Below are positions 1-6,862 of a stretch of 28,012 bases of DNA, piece by piece (position 1 is the first letter of the stretch; the number at the start of each line of letters is the position of its first letter). The position numbers were made by a program, and so were the translations under genes. Location of the stretch: contig DASPJL010000130.1 of the NCBI GenBank assembly GCA_035628645.1, positions 1-28,012 of the forward strand, given 5' to 3'. This DNA comes from DASPJL01 sp035628645. GTDB lineage: Bacteria > Bacteroidota > Bacteroidia > Cytophagales > Cyclobacteriaceae. The notes under the pieces were generated by a model. The model was not told where the DNA came from. It did no database searches and saw only the letters and a program-made list of their open reading frames with translations.

Positions 1-26
1 TTTCTATATGATGCTGAGAACACCAA

Positions 27-91
27 ATGCAGAGATCACAAAATCAGACAATAGGTCTAAAACCTTGAACCGGAAAGGTGCATCTCTGCAT
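27..91. repeat. 10-bp perfect inverted repeat, 45-bp spacer
   Basis: ATGCAGAGAT at 27-36 is matched by its exact complement ATCTCTGCAT at 82-91. The spacer is long and has no evident secondary stem, so this may be the base of an RNA structure, an end of a small element cut by the window edge, or chance. No flanking U-run is present to make it a terminator. Confidence 0.35.
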
Positions 92-234
92 CGGTGATGT
101 GCCAAATAAAATTCTGAAATTTTATTTAATTGTAATACTTGCCAAACTTAAAGGAACCGGAATTTATGAATGGGTGGAGTTATTGTAATTTTAAATGGAA
201 GGAGGCCATCAGTTTGGTACTCAATCCGCAGATC

Positions 235-310
235 GTCCTGCTGAATTTATTTCAGCATCTTTTAATATCTATTAAATGACTTAAAGATCCAGAAATAAAT
301 TCGGGAAGAC
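235..310. repeat. REP-like imperfect inverted repeat
   Basis: The left arm (235-265) contains GAATTTATTTC followed by ATCTTT. The right arm (281-310) is its imperfect reverse complement, AAAGATCC then GAAATAAATTC and GAAGAC. The arms are about 30 bp each with about a 15-bp spacer. The type resembles the dispersed 'TCCTGAA..TTTCAGGATCT' palindromes common between genes of Bacteroidota. Only one copy is seen in this window, so repetitiveness is inferred. Confidence 0.5.
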
Positions 311-489
311 TTTTAGACCCCTAGTTCTCAAAACCAGTTGTCAATGAGGACACCCGACAACGGAAGCAATTGTATACCAGACTTCTATTTGGTTATATAA
401 TAGAAAATTTAACCTTAAATGTTTTATAGGTAATACCCTCTTAATTACTACGCCTAAAACTTTTATTTGGAAATGATAAAAGGAATAAT

Positions 490-510
490 GTACTTTGTAT
501 CGCAAAGTAC
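490..510. promoter_or_regulatory. Palindrome upstream of the exosortase gene
   Basis: GTACTTTG (490-497) and CAAAGTAC (503-510) form a perfect 8-bp inverted repeat around a 5-bp centre, about 60 bases before the exosortase start. The size and symmetry fit a dimeric repressor operator. A hairpin in the mRNA leader is the alternative. No regulator gene is adjacent, so the binding protein is unknown. Confidence 0.35.
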
Positions 511-568
511 TTTATGTAATAGCAAATAAACTTTTGTTTCTTTTTAATTAATTGTATCAATCTCATAT

Positions 569-1186
569 ATGAAGCAGCATTTTAAAAGTCCCCGATATAT
601 AAATCTTTTCTTTTACACAGCCATACTGCTGATTGCTTTTCTATTGAAAACCTTTTTCTCCAGGGCAACGCCTGATGACCTTAATTTTATTCTTTATCCG
701 ACTACCTCCGCTGTTAACGCAATTACTGGAAATAGCTTTGAATTCATAAGCGGAACAGGATATGTTATGGAAGGAACACTTGTTGTTATAAATAAAACTT
801 GCTCCGGTGGTAATTTCTTTATTATTGCTTTTTCTATGGCAGCTTTTATGGGAGTTGCTGCTTTTTCACATTTTAGAGACAAAGCCATCCTTTTAGTTGG
901 CAGTCTTCTTTCAAGTTTTATCCTTACGGTGACGGTAAATGGATTTCGCATTTCACTAGCGATCTTTCTATTAAACCGTTTTCCAAGTTCCAATCTTATT
1001 TCCTCCGGCCTTTCCCATCAGTTACAGGGAGTGCTTTTCTACTTTTCTTTTTTGCTCGGGTACTACCTCAGTGTGAAGTGGCTCTTGGAAAGATTGAGCG
1101 GTCATAATTTAGAAAAGAATCTCCTTTATTCTATCCTCCCTCCTTTTGTTTTATCCAAACATCCGTCAATCGGTACTGAAAGATGA
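569..1186 (+). CDS. xrtK: Exosortase, XrtK type
   Basis: This is an integral membrane cysteine transpeptidase-like enzyme of the exosortase/archaeosortase family, which cleaves and processes C-terminal sorting signals at the inner membrane. The 205-aa protein has several hydrophobic spans. It shows the three family residues in order: Cys78 in a TCSGG context, Arg127 in NGFR, and His150 in a GLSHQLQG context within the last membrane segments. The assignment to exosortase K rests mainly on the next gene, 72 bases downstream on the same strand, whose tail carries an MSEP motif; XrtK is known to be paired with a single adjacent MSEP-CTERM target. The start ATG gives a short cytoplasmic leader before the first span. 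XrtN is the main alternative subtype. The family call is secure and the subtype is probable. Confidence 0.85.
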   Translation: MKQHFKSPRYINLFFYTAILLIAFLLKTFFSRATPDDLNFILYPTTSAVNAITGNSFEFISGTGYVMEGTLVVINKTCSGGNFFIIAFSMAAFMGVAAFSHFRDKAILLVGSLLSSFILTVTVNGFRISLAIFLLNRFPSSNLISSGLSHQLQGVLFYFSFLLGYYLSVKWLLERLSGHNLEKNLLYSILPPFVLSKHPSIGTER

Positions 1187-1258
1187 TTGGAAACATATTT
1201 CAAGATCAAGTTAACTTATTTATATAATTCGAAAACATCCGTCAGATACACTTAACTT

Positions 1259-4132
1259 ATGAAAGCACTTGTCAAACCTTATTGGATTTTCATTTTTGTT
1301 GTTCTGCCTCAAATTTTATTGGGTGCACTGCTCTTTTCTGCTTTTAGTATCATCGAATCCTTACTTAAGCCAGGGAACCTGCAACAAATAACACATTTTG
1401 CTATTATTCTGGGTTTAGGAGTTGTGGGGTTTGGTTTGCTTAGCATCCTAACTATATTTCTGCGAAAAACAGTTCATAGATTGTGGACAGGCCTTTCGTT
1501 GATCCTCTATTATTCTTTTTGTATCTATTTCTTCATTTCACATATGGATATGATTCCTTGGTCAATTCCACAATGGATGATATCTCAGAACGACATTTTT
1601 AAATATGTAATCACCTGCTCCATGCCTCCTTTAATGTATGGGCTGCTTTTACTTACGCTTTATTTTACCCCGGCAGAAAAATCGTATAAGGTTTGGAAGA
1701 GCTTTGTGGGCATGGCCGCTATACCATTATTCTGGTACCTGTTCTTTGTACTAATTTTGCCTTTAATAAGGACCGGCGCTGTAAAATTTGAATTTGTGGC
1801 GGTCACACTTATTACAGTTTCTACAATTGGATTTCTTTTTCTTCTTATCAGGTCCGTCTACATTATTACGCTGAAAAAAGAAGGTTTCTATGAAGCCTAT
1901 GGGATGGCTATAAAAATCATTTTTGCTGTAGTTTTGCCAATAGCAGGACTGGCAGTTAATGCAGGATTTGATTTTGAAAAAAACATTTTTGGTAATTTCA
2001 ATCATTGGGGGTTTTATTTAATGGCTTTGGTAAATGGGTTGATCTTATGTGTTCCCTCATTAACTTCTGAAAGGATTAACCTTCTTCTTTTTGTATTAAA
2101 AAGCATTACCTTTTCATTTACATTTTATTTCTTCCTGGTGTTCCTTCCCTTCCTGCCCCTATCGATGCTGGCTATAATTGCTGTGGGGCTAGGGTTTTTG
2201 ATGCTTACACCCTGCATATTATTTATCATTCACATCCAGGAATTGAATAAGCATTTTCAAAAATTAAAGCTTAAGTATTCTCTATGGCTTCTTAACCTGG
2301 CGCTTATTGCAGGATTTTCTGTCTTTCCAATTGCTGTCACCATCAAGTACCTTCATGACAGGTCCAATTTACACATCGCTTTGGATTATATATATGAACC
2401 TAATTTTCAGGATAAAACACCAATTGACATATCTTCTGTTTCAAGTGTATTAAAACACATACATGGAAACAAAAAGAACAACCAGACTTTCATCGAAAAC
2501 CAAACCCCATACCTCACTACTTATTACAATTGGCTTGTTCTTGACAATCTAACGCTATCCGATCAAAAGCTGCGGCTCATGGAAAAGTTATTTTTGGGGG
2601 AAAGCAACACTCCGGTTGAAATATTAGATTCTTTAAAGAAAGATGAACAAGTAAGGATTAGTAATTTAAATAGCAGAACACAATATGATTCTGCAAATCA
2701 TTGCTGGAAAACGTGGGTAGATTTAGAAATTGAAAATTTAAAGGATTTTCGGGGAGAATACACTTCAAAGATTCATCTTCCTGAAGGCTGCTGGATGAGT
2801 AATTATTATTTATTTGTAGAGGGGAAAAAGAAGTTTGGCCTTCTGGCAGAAAAGAAAACTGCTCAATGGATTTACAGTCAGATCCGAGCGACAAATCGGG
2901 ATCCTGGGATCTTGTATTACACTGGATCAAATGAAGTGATGTTCAGGATATTTCCATTTGTAGGGAAAGAGATAAGAAAAACAGGGATTGAGTTCTCTCA
3001 TTACGAACCTTTGCTGCTTTCCATTGATGGCAATAAAATTGCTTTGGGTGAATCAGGAAAAGTTCCGGAAATTTACGAGGGAGGCAACATTGTTTACCTT
3101 CCCTCTGCCATCAAAACCTCGCTTCCTAAAGTAAAAAGAACACCTTATCTTCATTTCATCCTGGATTGTTCACAACCTGTATCTTCCGGGACAACCACTC
3201 CAATTAAGGCTTCCCTCGGTGCTGCCAATTCACCGGTGAAGAAAGAAAAAACAAAAAAGGAAAAGCTAAATACTGCTACAAAATTAATAGATGCGTTTCT
3301 CTCCAAAAATCAGGTAAGTTCTAAAGATGCCGTAATCTCTTTTACTGATTACAGAACTCAGACAACTTCCCTTAAGGACAACTGGCAACAGAAGTTTAAC
3401 GAATCTCAGTTTGGTGGTGGATTTTTTCTGGAAAGAACGATCAAAGAGACGCTGATTGAAAATTATTTAAACTCTTCTGATAATTATCCTGTGTTCGTGG
3501 TCATTTCCGATGAAATAGAAAAAGCCATCAACACAAATTCTCTTCCAAACATACCTTATACTTATCCTGAAGGCCCTTCATATTACCATTTAAAAGAAAC
3601 CGGAGCATTAAACCTCCATTCCTTTACACAAACCGCTTTCTCAAAACCAATAGAAGAAGATGTTAAAGAAATAATTACCCCTCAAGTTCATACCTGGAAA
3701 GCAGAAAAATATAAAAAATACCTCCCCGTAAATGGTGAAGGATCTATATTGGTAAAAGATGTAAATAAGATTGGAAATAACATTACAGGAAAGACCCTTC
3801 TGGACAATGCTTTCCAACTTAACGCGATGGATCTAAAGCTAAACCTTCAGCCTCATGAAACAAAAAACCTCTGGCTGCCAATTGTCAAAGCAAGCTTTAC
3901 CACCAAAATTATGACGCCACAAACATCCTATCTCGTAGTAGAAAACGAAGCACAGGAAAAGGCATTATTAGCCAAGCAAAATTTGGTATTAAAGGGTAAA
4001 AATTCTCTGGACATAGCGGATCAGGAAATTCAGATGTCCGAGCCGGAATTATGGATTTTGGTAGTGCTGATTGTTTTGTTTATGCTGTGGAGGAAAGTAA
4101 AGTTTAATACAAAATACCAGAAAGCCAATTGA
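1259..4132 (+). CDS. MSEP-CTERM sorted membrane protein with VIT/VWA-like region
   Basis: This 957-aa protein is the presumed sole substrate of the exosortase just upstream. Residues about 1-380 form roughly eleven membrane spans. A large extracytoplasmic part follows. It includes a VIT-like stretch (about 490-590) and a von Willebrand A-like stretch starting at a FILDCSQ strand (about residue 633) in which the metal-site motif is degenerate. The C-terminus is a typical sorting tail: MSEP at 926-929, then a hydrophobic helix, then a basic end with WRK and KYQK. Proteins of this length with this tail are known as a Bacteroidota family encoded next to XrtK. The two genes almost certainly form one operon. 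Its cellular role is not known. The many N-terminal spans are unusual for a sorted protein, since most exosortase targets are otherwise soluble. Confidence 0.82.
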   Translation: MKALVKPYWIFIFVVLPQILLGALLFSAFSIIESLLKPGNLQQITHFAIILGLGVVGFGLLSILTIFLRKTVHRLWTGLSLILYYSFCIYFFISHMDMIPWSIPQWMISQNDIFKYVITCSMPPLMYGLLLLTLYFTPAEKSYKVWKSFVGMAAIPLFWYLFFVLILPLIRTGAVKFEFVAVTLITVSTIGFLFLLIRSVYIITLKKEGFYEAYGMAIKIIFAVVLPIAGLAVNAGFDFEKNIFGNFNHWGFYLMALVNGLILCVPSLTSERINLLLFVLKSITFSFTFYFFLVFLPFLPLSMLAIIAVGLGFLMLTPCILFIIHIQELNKHFQKLKLKYSLWLLNLALIAGFSVFPIAVTIKYLHDRSNLHIALDYIYEPNFQDKTPIDISSVSSVLKHIHGNKKNNQTFIENQTPYLTTYYNWLVLDNLTLSDQKLRLMEKLFLGESNTPVEILDSLKKDEQVRISNLNSRTQYDSANHCWKTWVDLEIENLKDFRGEYTSKIHLPEGCWMSNYYLFVEGKKKFGLLAEKKTAQWIYSQIRATNRDPGILYYTGSNEVMFRIFPFVGKEIRKTGIEFSHYEPLLLSIDGNKIALGESGKVPEIYEGGNIVYLPSAIKTSLPKVKRTPYLHFILDCSQPVSSGTTTPIKASLGAANSPVKKEKTKKEKLNTATKLIDAFLSKNQVSSKDAVISFTDYRTQTTSLKDNWQQKFNESQFGGGFFLERTIKETLIENYLNSSDNYPVFVVISDEIEKAINTNSLPNIPYTYPEGPSYYHLKETGALNLHSFTQTAFSKPIEEDVKEIITPQVHTWKAEKYKKYLPVNGEGSILVKDVNKIGNNITGKTLLDNAFQLNAMDLKLNLQPHETKNLWLPIVKASFTTKIMTPQTSYLVVENEAQEKALLAKQNLVLKGKNSLDIADQEIQMSEPELWILVVLIVLFMLWRKVKFNTKYQKAN

Positions 4133-4404
4133 TTTATTTTAGCGTCTAAAGTAAAATTATAATAATCCAATTAAAGAGAAATTGAAAGTTATCTGCCGTT
4201 CCCGAGGTCTATTCTGCTAAATTTTATATTGATGGGGTTGATAATTTCTGTTTCTTAACTCTGTCCCTGCCATGTTGAAGATGTTTGATGAACTGACTTT
4301 CGGCGTGAAAAAGTAGCATTTCCAAATGCCGGAAATCATTCGATGCATTTTTCATTATGCCCAGTCATATTCCGGGGAATACTCCTTTAGGGCAACAATT
4401 TTAA

Positions 4405-4773
4405 TTACCGTGGAAACATTTTTTGTTGTGGCTTTTCTTTTAATTCTAATTCCTTAATCGCGTCCAAGAGTCTTTTGTATTCATTGTACCAATCCGTACC
4501 GTCCAACTTATCATTAAAGGCTGCATCCCTGAATTTATGGGCATGTTTCTGGCAATAGAAATAAAAGTTGAATATCGTTCTTAAAGAGGTATCTGATTCA
4601 GTTAACACAAAGCTTGTGTTATTAAGGTTGAAATAAATTCTACCATCATCTTTCACTTTGATATATACCACTTTATGCCTTAGCAGTAAATAATTTAAAT
4701 CGTTATAAATTACTTTCAGTATTTTATTGAAATGGGCAAAATCCTCCTGGGTAATAGTTATTTGATGATCCAT
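4405..4773 (-). CDS. Small hypothetical protein, second of a related pair
   Basis: This 122-aa protein is not recognised. It is predicted soluble, with no signal peptide and a lysine-rich C-terminus. Its first 50 residues (TQEDF, then DLN, then a YFNLNN stretch) align in register with the protein encoded immediately upstream on the same strand (TPDDF, DLN, YYFLSDLNN), which suggests that both arose by duplication. Only one base separates the stop of the upstream gene from this start, so translation is probably coupled. Aromatic and charged residues alternate through the middle, consistent with a small alpha/beta fold. A role as a toxin-antitoxin or immunity-like pair is possible but unsupported by any motif. 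Confidence 0.6.
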   Translation of the reverse strand: MDHQITITQEDFAHFNKILKVIYNDLNYLLLRHKVVYIKVKDDGRIYFNLNNTSFVLTESDTSLRTIFNFYFYCQKHAHKFRDAAFNDKLDGTDWYNEYKRLLDAIKELELKEKPQQKMFPR

Positions 4774-4774
4774 G

Positions 4775-5011
4775 TTATTTTGCCAATTTTATTTGCAATT
4801 GAAATATATTCATAAATAAATCTTCATTTAATGCCTTTTTATTGGCATTTATCAAATTGTTTAAATCCGAAAGAAAGTAATAAGTATGGGTTTGGCCATT
4901 CAAGTTACTGATACTGGCATATTTTAGCACCTTATTCAAGTCACAATTAAGCTTTAACATTAACCTTTGCAACTGCTCAAAATCATCCGGGGTCATTTCC
5001 AGGTTCTCCAT
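4775..5011 (-). CDS. Small hypothetical protein, first of a related pair
   Basis: I place the start at the ATG at 5011, giving 78 aa. The longer open frame to 5095 begins with TTG and adds a hydrophobic stretch. Starting at 5011 makes the N-terminus (MENLEMTPDDF) line up with that of the following gene (MDHQITITQEDF). The protein is soluble, rich in Leu and Asn, and contains DLN and YYFLSDLNN segments shared with its neighbour. It lacks the longer C-terminal part of that neighbour. The pair lies alone between larger convergent or divergent units, so context gives no function. Confidence 0.55.
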   Translation of the reverse strand: MENLEMTPDDFEQLQRLMLKLNCDLNKVLKYASISNLNGQTHTYYFLSDLNNLINANKKALNEDLFMNIFQLQIKLAK

Positions 5012-5392
5012 ATAACTAAAATTATTAGCCAAAGTTAAAAGGATATACGGTAAAAAAAACTCCTTTGTGATAATTTTTTTAGTTTTAAACGACAAAATTT
5101 CTTATGAACTTAGTTTTAACCATTTAAAATCATTGTTGATCATCCGTCCTCTCCGTTGTTGTCGACGACTTGCTTTCCTTCTCCGTGGCTCCTGACTCTA
5201 TTTTCAATTGTTCTGCGAAGGCATCAATTGCTTGGTAAAGAAATTTATATCAGTAATCCCGCTGATGTCGGATTTAAATCCTCCCTTATCTATAGCTCGA
5301 CGGCCCTACGGAACATGGTCGAACAGCATGCGCCTGAAGGGAAACATCGTTTTTGCTAAAGAAACGTAACCTAGCATTAAAGATTCAGCAAC
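5012..5392. other. Intergenic stretch, possible decayed gene remnants
   Basis: No intact gene is supported. The part from about 5140 to 5370 looks richer in G+C than its surroundings. It carries broken open segments in several frames, including a minus-strand run that starts YQAIDAFAEQ and ends in TTTERTDDQQ with a stop near 5141, but no start. This pattern fits an old, frameshifted gene or transposase tail, yet I cannot name the source. The 67-aa plus-strand frame here begins with TTG and has no protein-like features. Confidence 0.35.
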
Positions 5393-6016
5393 ATGGGTAA
5401 AGTACTTAGACTTATTTACATCGGTATACTGCTTATAAATATTCCCAATTTATTGGCAGCGCAGGATGATGACTACGAACATCTGTTAAAAGGGAAAAAA
5501 ATTAGAGTTTCCATTTTTGTAGGTCCCTTGTTCGAAGTCTCTTCGGTACACAAAAGCTTCGGCTTTTCTTCAGGAGGTGGAGGAGCTGTTATACTAAATC
5601 AAACCCTGTTTATAGGAGGATATGGATTGGGTTTGGCTCCCGTTATCGGCAAGGACGTCAGCATTGAAGGCGTAAATTACACCGACACTGAAATCGCTTT
5701 TGGGCATGGCGGAATATGGGTTGGATATATACATGATTTTAAAAAGCTTGTTCATATCGGAGGCAGCACTAAATTCGGATGGGGCAAAATCTCTTTAGAA
5801 GACAACCGACTCCCTGATGATTACAAAGATAATGTGTTGGTAATTACCCCTCAGGTAGAAGTAGAAGTCAATGTATCTAAATGGTTTAAGATCAATTTAG
5901 GAGCAGGCTATAGAATTGTAACCAGCGTTAATGACAACGTATTCCGGCAAAAGGAATTTAATAGCCCTCAGGCTACCGTTGGCTTTTTATTTGGCTGGTT
6001 TAGACAAAAGGATTGA
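5393..6016 (+). CDS. Secreted barrel-like protein, unknown function
   Basis: This 207-aa protein has a signal peptide ending near residue 23 (NLLAAQ, then DDD). The remainder alternates hydrophobic and polar residues with many glycines (GGGGAV, GGYGLG) and ends with aromatic strands (TVGFLFGWFRQKD), a pattern typical of small outer-membrane beta-barrels of Bacteroidota. No enzymatic motif is seen. It stands alone on the plus strand and converges on the VOC-family gene. The exact family is not recognised. A periplasmic beta-sandwich is a possible alternative. Confidence 0.65.
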   Translation: MGKVLRLIYIGILLINIPNLLAAQDDDYEHLLKGKKIRVSIFVGPLFEVSSVHKSFGFSSGGGGAVILNQTLFIGGYGLGLAPVIGKDVSIEGVNYTDTEIAFGHGGIWVGYIHDFKKLVHIGGSTKFGWGKISLEDNRLPDDYKDNVLVITPQVEVEVNVSKWFKINLGAGYRIVTSVNDNVFRQKEFNSPQATVGFLFGWFRQKD

Positions 6017-6074
6017 ATTTAGTTGTTAGTAGTGTTCCTGAGCACTATCCTTATTCTTCCGCAGGTTTTATAGA

Positions 6075-6095
6075 CAAAAAGGGATTTTAATCCCC
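6075..6095 (-). terminator. Candidate terminator of the VOC-family gene
   Basis: Read on the minus strand, AAGGGGATT meets AATCCCTTT around a tiny AA centre, followed by a T-run (complement of 6076-6080). It lies about 55 bases past the stop of the VOC-family gene. The stem is short, so the call is tentative. Confidence 0.4.
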
Positions 6096-6149
6096 TTCAT
6101 GCGTTGCCTATTCGTTTGTTAGGTTGTTTTCTGCTTATACGTTTCCATT

Positions 6150-6572
6150 TTATTTTGGGTCAAATTCCACAATCCATTCAATACCGTATTTGTCCCTAAA
6201 CATCCCAAAGTATGAACTTCCAGGACTGCCTTCAATTGGTACTTCTATGCTCCCGCCTTCTGAAAGTCCTTTAAATAATTTGTCAGCTTCTTCACGACTT
6301 TCTGCACTTACAGATATCTTAGATCGGTTTTCATTTTCATTAACTTTTCCCATAAACTCTGGGACATCATTACCAATTAAAACGTTTTTGCCGATAGGCA
6401 AAGCAATATGCATAATGTTATTTCCTTCTTTTTCTGCTATCGGGAATTCAGGACTTGGAAGGTCTTTGAAGCGAATAACTTTTGCAAACTCTCCGCCAAA
6501 TACTGATTTGTAAAAGGAAAATGCTTCTTCGGCATTTCCATTGAAATTAATGTGAGGATTGATTAGTGCCAT
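6150..6572 (-). CDS. VOC-superfamily protein, PhnB/glyoxalase-like
   Basis: This 140-aa protein starts with INPHINFNGNAEEAF and the segment FYKSVFGGEF, the standard opening of PhnB-like members of the vicinal oxygen chelate superfamily. It ends with a DKYGIEWIVEFDPK tail, also typical of this group. The length fits a single chain of two beta-alpha-beta-beta-beta units that dimerises. Such proteins are cytoplasmic and often annotated as 3-demethylubiquinone methyltransferase or bleomycin-resistance-like, but the substrate cannot be inferred from sequence. The gene is single and no metabolic partner lies nearby. Confidence 0.85.
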   Translation of the reverse strand: MALINPHINFNGNAEEAFSFYKSVFGGEFAKVIRFKDLPSPEFPIAEKEGNNIMHIALPIGKNVLIGNDVPEFMGKVNENENRSKISVSAESREEADKLFKGLSEGGSIEVPIEGSPGSSYFGMFRDKYGIEWIVEFDPK

Positions 6573-6692
6573 AGTTCTTTAATTGATTTTTAAGGTTCAA
6601 ACCTACTGCTTAACTGCAATATAAATAGGGTATAATCGCGTCAAAAAAGAGGTTGATTACGCCAAAAGGTACGGGGATTAATTGCACTTGAT

Positions 6693-6765
6693 AGGTTTCA
6701 GGTGCGAGGCATCGAAACCTTATCGGGCAGGTCGCAACAGATTGCTTTGTACCACGCAATGACGG
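6693..6765. repeat. Intergenic REP-like repeat
   Basis: AGGTTTC (6693-6699) and GAAACCT (6714-6720) form a 7-bp stem. They are followed at 6738-6765 by a motif that begins CAGATTGCTT and ends GCAATGACGG. This resembles the widespread intergenic repeat whose reverse complement reads GTCATTGCGAGG...GAAGCAATCTG. The copy is degenerate (TTTGTACCACG in place of the usual centre). No coding potential is seen in the surrounding 6573-6862. Confidence 0.5.
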
Positions 6766-6862
6766 CAAACAAAAGCATCAAATCAGTGATTCAGACAACC
6801 AAAATTCCAACAATTCCATCCATCCCATTAATTCAGGTGCAGACAAAGTAGCACGAGGTAGT

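Larger units (their letters stand above)
1..568. other. Non-coding leader region with repeats
   Basis: No convincing gene is visible on either strand in these 568 bases; open frames are short and lack recognisable protein character. The stretch holds three structured elements listed separately: a distant inverted repeat near its left end, a REP-like arm pair in the middle and a palindrome shortly before the exosortase gene. It probably includes the promoter of the exosortase operon, but I could not fix a convincing Bacteroidota -33/-7 pair. Confidence 0.6.

Noticed and set aside
1..568. Riboswitch in the exosortase leader
   Set aside because: The inverted repeats do not form any riboswitch layout I can recognise.
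569..4132. Assignment to the XrtN/VIT system
   Set aside because: A VIT-like region is compatible, but the explicit MSEP tail fits the XrtK/MSEP-CTERM pair better; kept only as an alternative.
4133..4404. Small gene at about 4274 (15 codons)
   Set aside because: Too short and without features; treated as intergenic.
5009..5095. TTG-initiated extension of the small protein gene
   Set aside because: The ATG at 5011 aligns with the start of the related neighbour; the extension is not conserved in that comparison.
5156..5359. 67-codon plus-strand frame
   Set aside because: TTG start, no protein-like features, and it overlaps fragments open in other frames.
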